From positions 62,001 to 126,000 of the forward strand of contig NZ_JARXZC010000009.1 in the NCBI RefSeq assembly GCF_029894335.1: a stretch of DNA of 64,000 nt, read 5' to 3'. Made by a program: the position numbers and the translations under genes. Under the pieces are notes generated by a model that had not been told where the DNA came from, made no database searches, and saw nothing but the letters and a program-made list of their open reading frames with translations. Shown one piece after another: positions 61,753-64,000 of this stretch. Numbering within the stretch: the stretch's first letter is position 1; each line of letters starts with the position of its first letter. The stretch comes from Kitasatospora sp. MAP5-34. GTDB taxonomy: Bacteria > Actinomycetota > Actinomycetes > Streptomycetales > Streptomycetaceae.

Positions 61753-61796
61753 CTGTGTGCGTCCGGCTGACCGGCGGGGGCGCGTGGTCTGCGCAG

Positions 61797-63119
61797 CTAC
61801 TTCCTCTTGACGACCGCTGCGGCGAGGCCCAGGCAGGCCAGCGCGGCGAGGGTGGCGAAGCCGCTGACGGCCGGGAGGAGGCCGTAGTTCTGGCTGATGG
61901 CGCCGACCGCGACGATCGGGAGGGAGCTGCCGAGGTAGACGATCACCCAGAGGGCGGAGAGTTCGCTGCCGCGCCGCTCCGGGTCCATCGCGGCGACCGC
62001 GCTGGTGAACAGTGAGCGGAAGGCCACGCCCTGGCAGGAGCCGCCGAGCACGCTGCCGATGAAGAGCAGGGCCGGGGTGCCGGTGTAGGCGGCGGTGACG
62101 ACCAGGGCCAGGCCGGTGGCCAGGCCGGTCATGCCGAGGGCGATCACCACGCGGTCCGCCGTGGGCGGCACGAGCAGCTGGGCGGCGGCGGAGGAGCCGA
62201 GCAGCAGGGCCGCCACCACCGCGCCGGTCATGTGCGAGCTGCTGTGCAGCAGCTTGGCGGAGAAGGCGGGCGCCAGGCTCAGGTACACCCCGAAGACCGC
62301 GTACGAGACGAAGCCGGCCCCGGAGGCGAGCAGGAACTCGGCCCGGCCCTGGGCGGGCAGCGCCAGCCGGCGCGGGCGCAGGTGGGCCGGGGTGGTGATG
62401 CGCGGCGGGGCCGCCGGGGGCCGCTGGCGGCCGGGCATCCGGGGGTGCACCAGTGCGAGCGGGACGCAGAGCGCCAGCAGCGCGACGGCGTGCACCAGGA
62501 AGGGCGTCAGCAGCGGGTTGGCCCCGCCGGAGAGGGAGGCGCCGACGATCGGGCCGAGTGCCACCCCGCCGGCCGAGCAGGCCAGCGTGAGCTTGGCGGC
62601 CAGCGTCGGGTGGTCGGGCAGCAGGTCGCCGAGGGCCGCTCCGGCAGCGCCGGTGGCGAGGCCGACCGCGATGCCCTGGACGGCGCGTCCGGCGGCCAGC
62701 TGCCAGAAGCTGTGGGCGGTCGCGAAGAGCGCGTCCCCGCCGGCCGCGAGGGCGATGGCGGGCAGGATCATGGCCCGGCGACCCAGGTGGTCCGACCAGT
62801 GTCCGACGGCGGCGAGCACCGGGACGAGGGCGAAGACGTACACCGTGAACAGGATCGTGGTGTCCAGGGCGGTCAGCCCGAGACGCTGCTGGAGTACGGG
62901 GTAGATCGGCGTGGCCAGGTTGGCGCCGATCAGGAGGAAGAGGAGGGCGGCGGCGACCAGGCCGACGCGGATGCCGCGCAGCGCGTTCCAGCGGCTGATC
63001 GCGGCGAGCTGGAGCTGCGTACGTGGTGCGAGCTCCAGGGGGAGCAGGGCCTCCGAGAGCCGGCGTCCGCCGAACTGTGCTGTGGACAGTCCGGGGCCGG
63101 CAGGGGAGAGGTCCGCCAT
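61797..63119 (-). CDS. MFS transporter
   Basis: A 440-residue major facilitator protein with 12 membrane helices. The loop after helix 2 reads GHWSDHLGRRAMIL, the GxxxDxxGRR motif. AAAGDALFATAHSFWQLAAGRAVQG-type sequence (DALFATAHSFWQLAAGRAVQ) follows. It resembles drug or metabolite exporters; the substrate is unknown. The first 50 residues are cytoplasmic. The ATG has AGGAGA 8 bases upstream. No adjacent regulator is seen. Confidence 0.9.
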   Translation of the reverse strand: MADLSPAGPGLSTAQFGGRRLSEALLPLELAPRTQLQLAAISRWNALRGIRVGLVAAALLFLLIGANLATPIYPVLQQRLGLTALDTTILFTVYVFALVPVLAAVGHWSDHLGRRAMILPAIALAAGGDALFATAHSFWQLAAGRAVQGIAVGLATGAAGAALGDLLPDHPTLAAKLTLACSAGGVALGPIVGASLSGGANPLLTPFLVHAVALLALCVPLALVHPRMPGRQRPPAAPPRITTPAHLRPRRLALPAQGRAEFLLASGAGFVSYAVFGVYLSLAPAFSAKLLHSSSHMTGAVVAALLLGSSAAAQLLVPPTADRVVIALGMTGLATGLALVVTAAYTGTPALLFIGSVLGGSCQGVAFRSLFTSAVAAMDPERRGSELSALWVIVYLGSSLPIVAVGAISQNYGLLPAVSGFATLAALACLGLAAAVVKRK

Positions 63120-63404
63120 GGCAGGGGTCTCCTGTGGCTGGGCACCACCGTGGGCCGGACCGGCCCGGGGTGGTGGCCTGGAAACGGAGTCCTGGTGGGG
63201 CGGATGTACTGGGGAAGGTGGGCTTCGTTGCCCGGAGGCCGCTGCGGGGTGGGCAGTGGGCCATCCGAAGGATACGTGGTCGTGCGGGCCGGGCGGCGCG
63301 CAGACCGGCAAGCGGGGCGCCGGGCGGATACGCTGAGTTGATGGACCGGTACCCACCCGGTCCTCCTGGCAGTGACCACCGCCACAACGGGAGACCTCGC
63401 AACA

Positions 63405-64000
63405 ATGGCCGGACGACGCCGCACCACCCCTGACAACCCGTCGCCGACCGGGCCCGGTGGGTTGCCCGCCGAGAGCCTGCTGCCGGCCGACTACGAGCTG
63501 GCCGACCTCTACGGCGCGTTCGCCGCGCGGGTTCAGGGCGACGAGGACCTGGACGACGCCGCCGTGCTCGTCCCCCCGATCGCGCTGCCCTCGGAGCCCG
63601 AGCTCGCCGCCGCCGCGCTGGCGGTGCCGCTGCTCGACCACGCGCTGAAGCTGGCCCGCTGGACGGACCCGCACCGCGCCGTGGACGAGTTCGGCGACCT
63701 GACCGAGCCCGACCAGGAGCCCGCCGCCCGCCTGCTCGGGCTGGCCCCCACCGAGGGCGAGGTGCCGGAGGAGGCTGTGGTCGAGGCCATGCGGGCCTGG
63801 TCGCTCGCCTGTGACCTCGACCTGGTCGAGATCGGCACCACGGCGAAGGGTGAGCACGTCGCGATCCCGGGCCCGGATCTGGAGGCCGTGGACGAGGGTG
63901 ACACCGAGACCGTCCTGGAACTCTGGCTGACCGCCGCCGGTATCGTCCGGGAACTCGCCGCCGAGGCCGACTCGCTCGACCTGGAGGCCGAGGACGGCGA
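63405..64000 (+). CDS. Unknown acidic protein (cut by window end)
   Basis: 198 residues of an unfinished frame. The N-terminal 25 residues are Arg/Pro-rich, and the rest is helical and acidic (YELADLYGAFAARVQGDEDL, LKLARWTDPHRAVDEFGDLT). There is no signal peptide or recognised domain. The ATG at 63405 has GGGAG about 12 bases upstream. Divergent from the MFS gene across 285 bases in which I see no clear element. Confidence 0.65.
   Translation, partial: MAGRRRTTPDNPSPTGPGGLPAESLLPADYELADLYGAFAARVQGDEDLDDAAVLVPPIALPSEPELAAAALAVPLLDHALKLARWTDPHRAVDEFGDLTEPDQEPAARLLGLAPTEGEVPEEAVVEAMRAWSLACDLDLVEIGTTAKGEHVAIPGPDLEAVDEGDTETVLELWLTAAGIVRELAAEADSLDLEAEDG

Overview
The window is very GC-rich, uses GTG and TTG starts freely, couples many genes through 1-4 base overlaps (ATGA/GTGA), and carries whiH next to hrdB and a complete Suf operon. 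This points to a chromosomal segment of a Streptomycetaceae member (Streptomyces, Kitasatospora or a close relative). No rRNA, tRNA, insertion sequence, prophage, CRISPR array or biosynthetic cluster was found. It reads as core-chromosome DNA with a few lineage-specific modules.

0-9.5 kb: a truncated metallo-beta-lactamase-fold gene; a MarR regulator divergent from a dienelactone hydrolase with twin operators between them; a small HTH/ClpN-only gene pair behind two mirror-image operators; a sugar ABC importer (binding protein plus two permeases, no ATPase); rnhB; and two unknown genes. 9.6-19 kb: a perfect 10-copy hexanucleotide repeat, recQ fused to a phosphoribosyltransferase-like tail, a DUF4192 gene with low-complexity ends, a prolyl-peptidase-like hydrolase, a glycogen-debranching-like protein and an NrtR-type NUDIX regulator.

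19-28.4 kb: a degenerate ABC ATPase with its permease, whiH (sporulation regulator), hrdB (principal sigma factor), a secreted trypsin-like protease, a DUF7455 zinc-ribbon protein and parE. 28.5-39 kb: DUF1453 protein, a NarL-type two-component system, DUF485 protein plus ActP-like symporter, a sulfonate/nitrate/taurine-type ABC importer, and a CitA/CitB-type two-component system. 39-47.4 kb: four overlapping minus-strand genes that include WXG100/T7SS-signal-like proteins, then parC and two M16 peptidase-family genes.

47.4-64 kb: a candidate leader peptide and rtcB, a DUF1707-FHA protein, glutaminase, heme A synthase (ctaA), a LAXTG-type surface protein, an ABC exporter divergent from the suf operon (sufR-sufB-sufD-Rieske ferredoxin-sufC-sufS-sufU-sufT), an MFS transporter and a gene cut by the window end. 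From memory, the first part resembles the SCO58xx region of S. coelicolor and the part after about 47.5 kb resembles its SCO19xx region, so a synteny junction relative to that species may lie here.

The best candidates for undescribed biology are the HTH/ClpN pair with mirror operators, the four-gene WXG/T7SS-like set next to parC, the apparently ATPase-dead ABC protein next to whiH, and two anomalies at rtcB: a short SD-led ORF upstream and a run of seven A/T-ending codons inside the gene.
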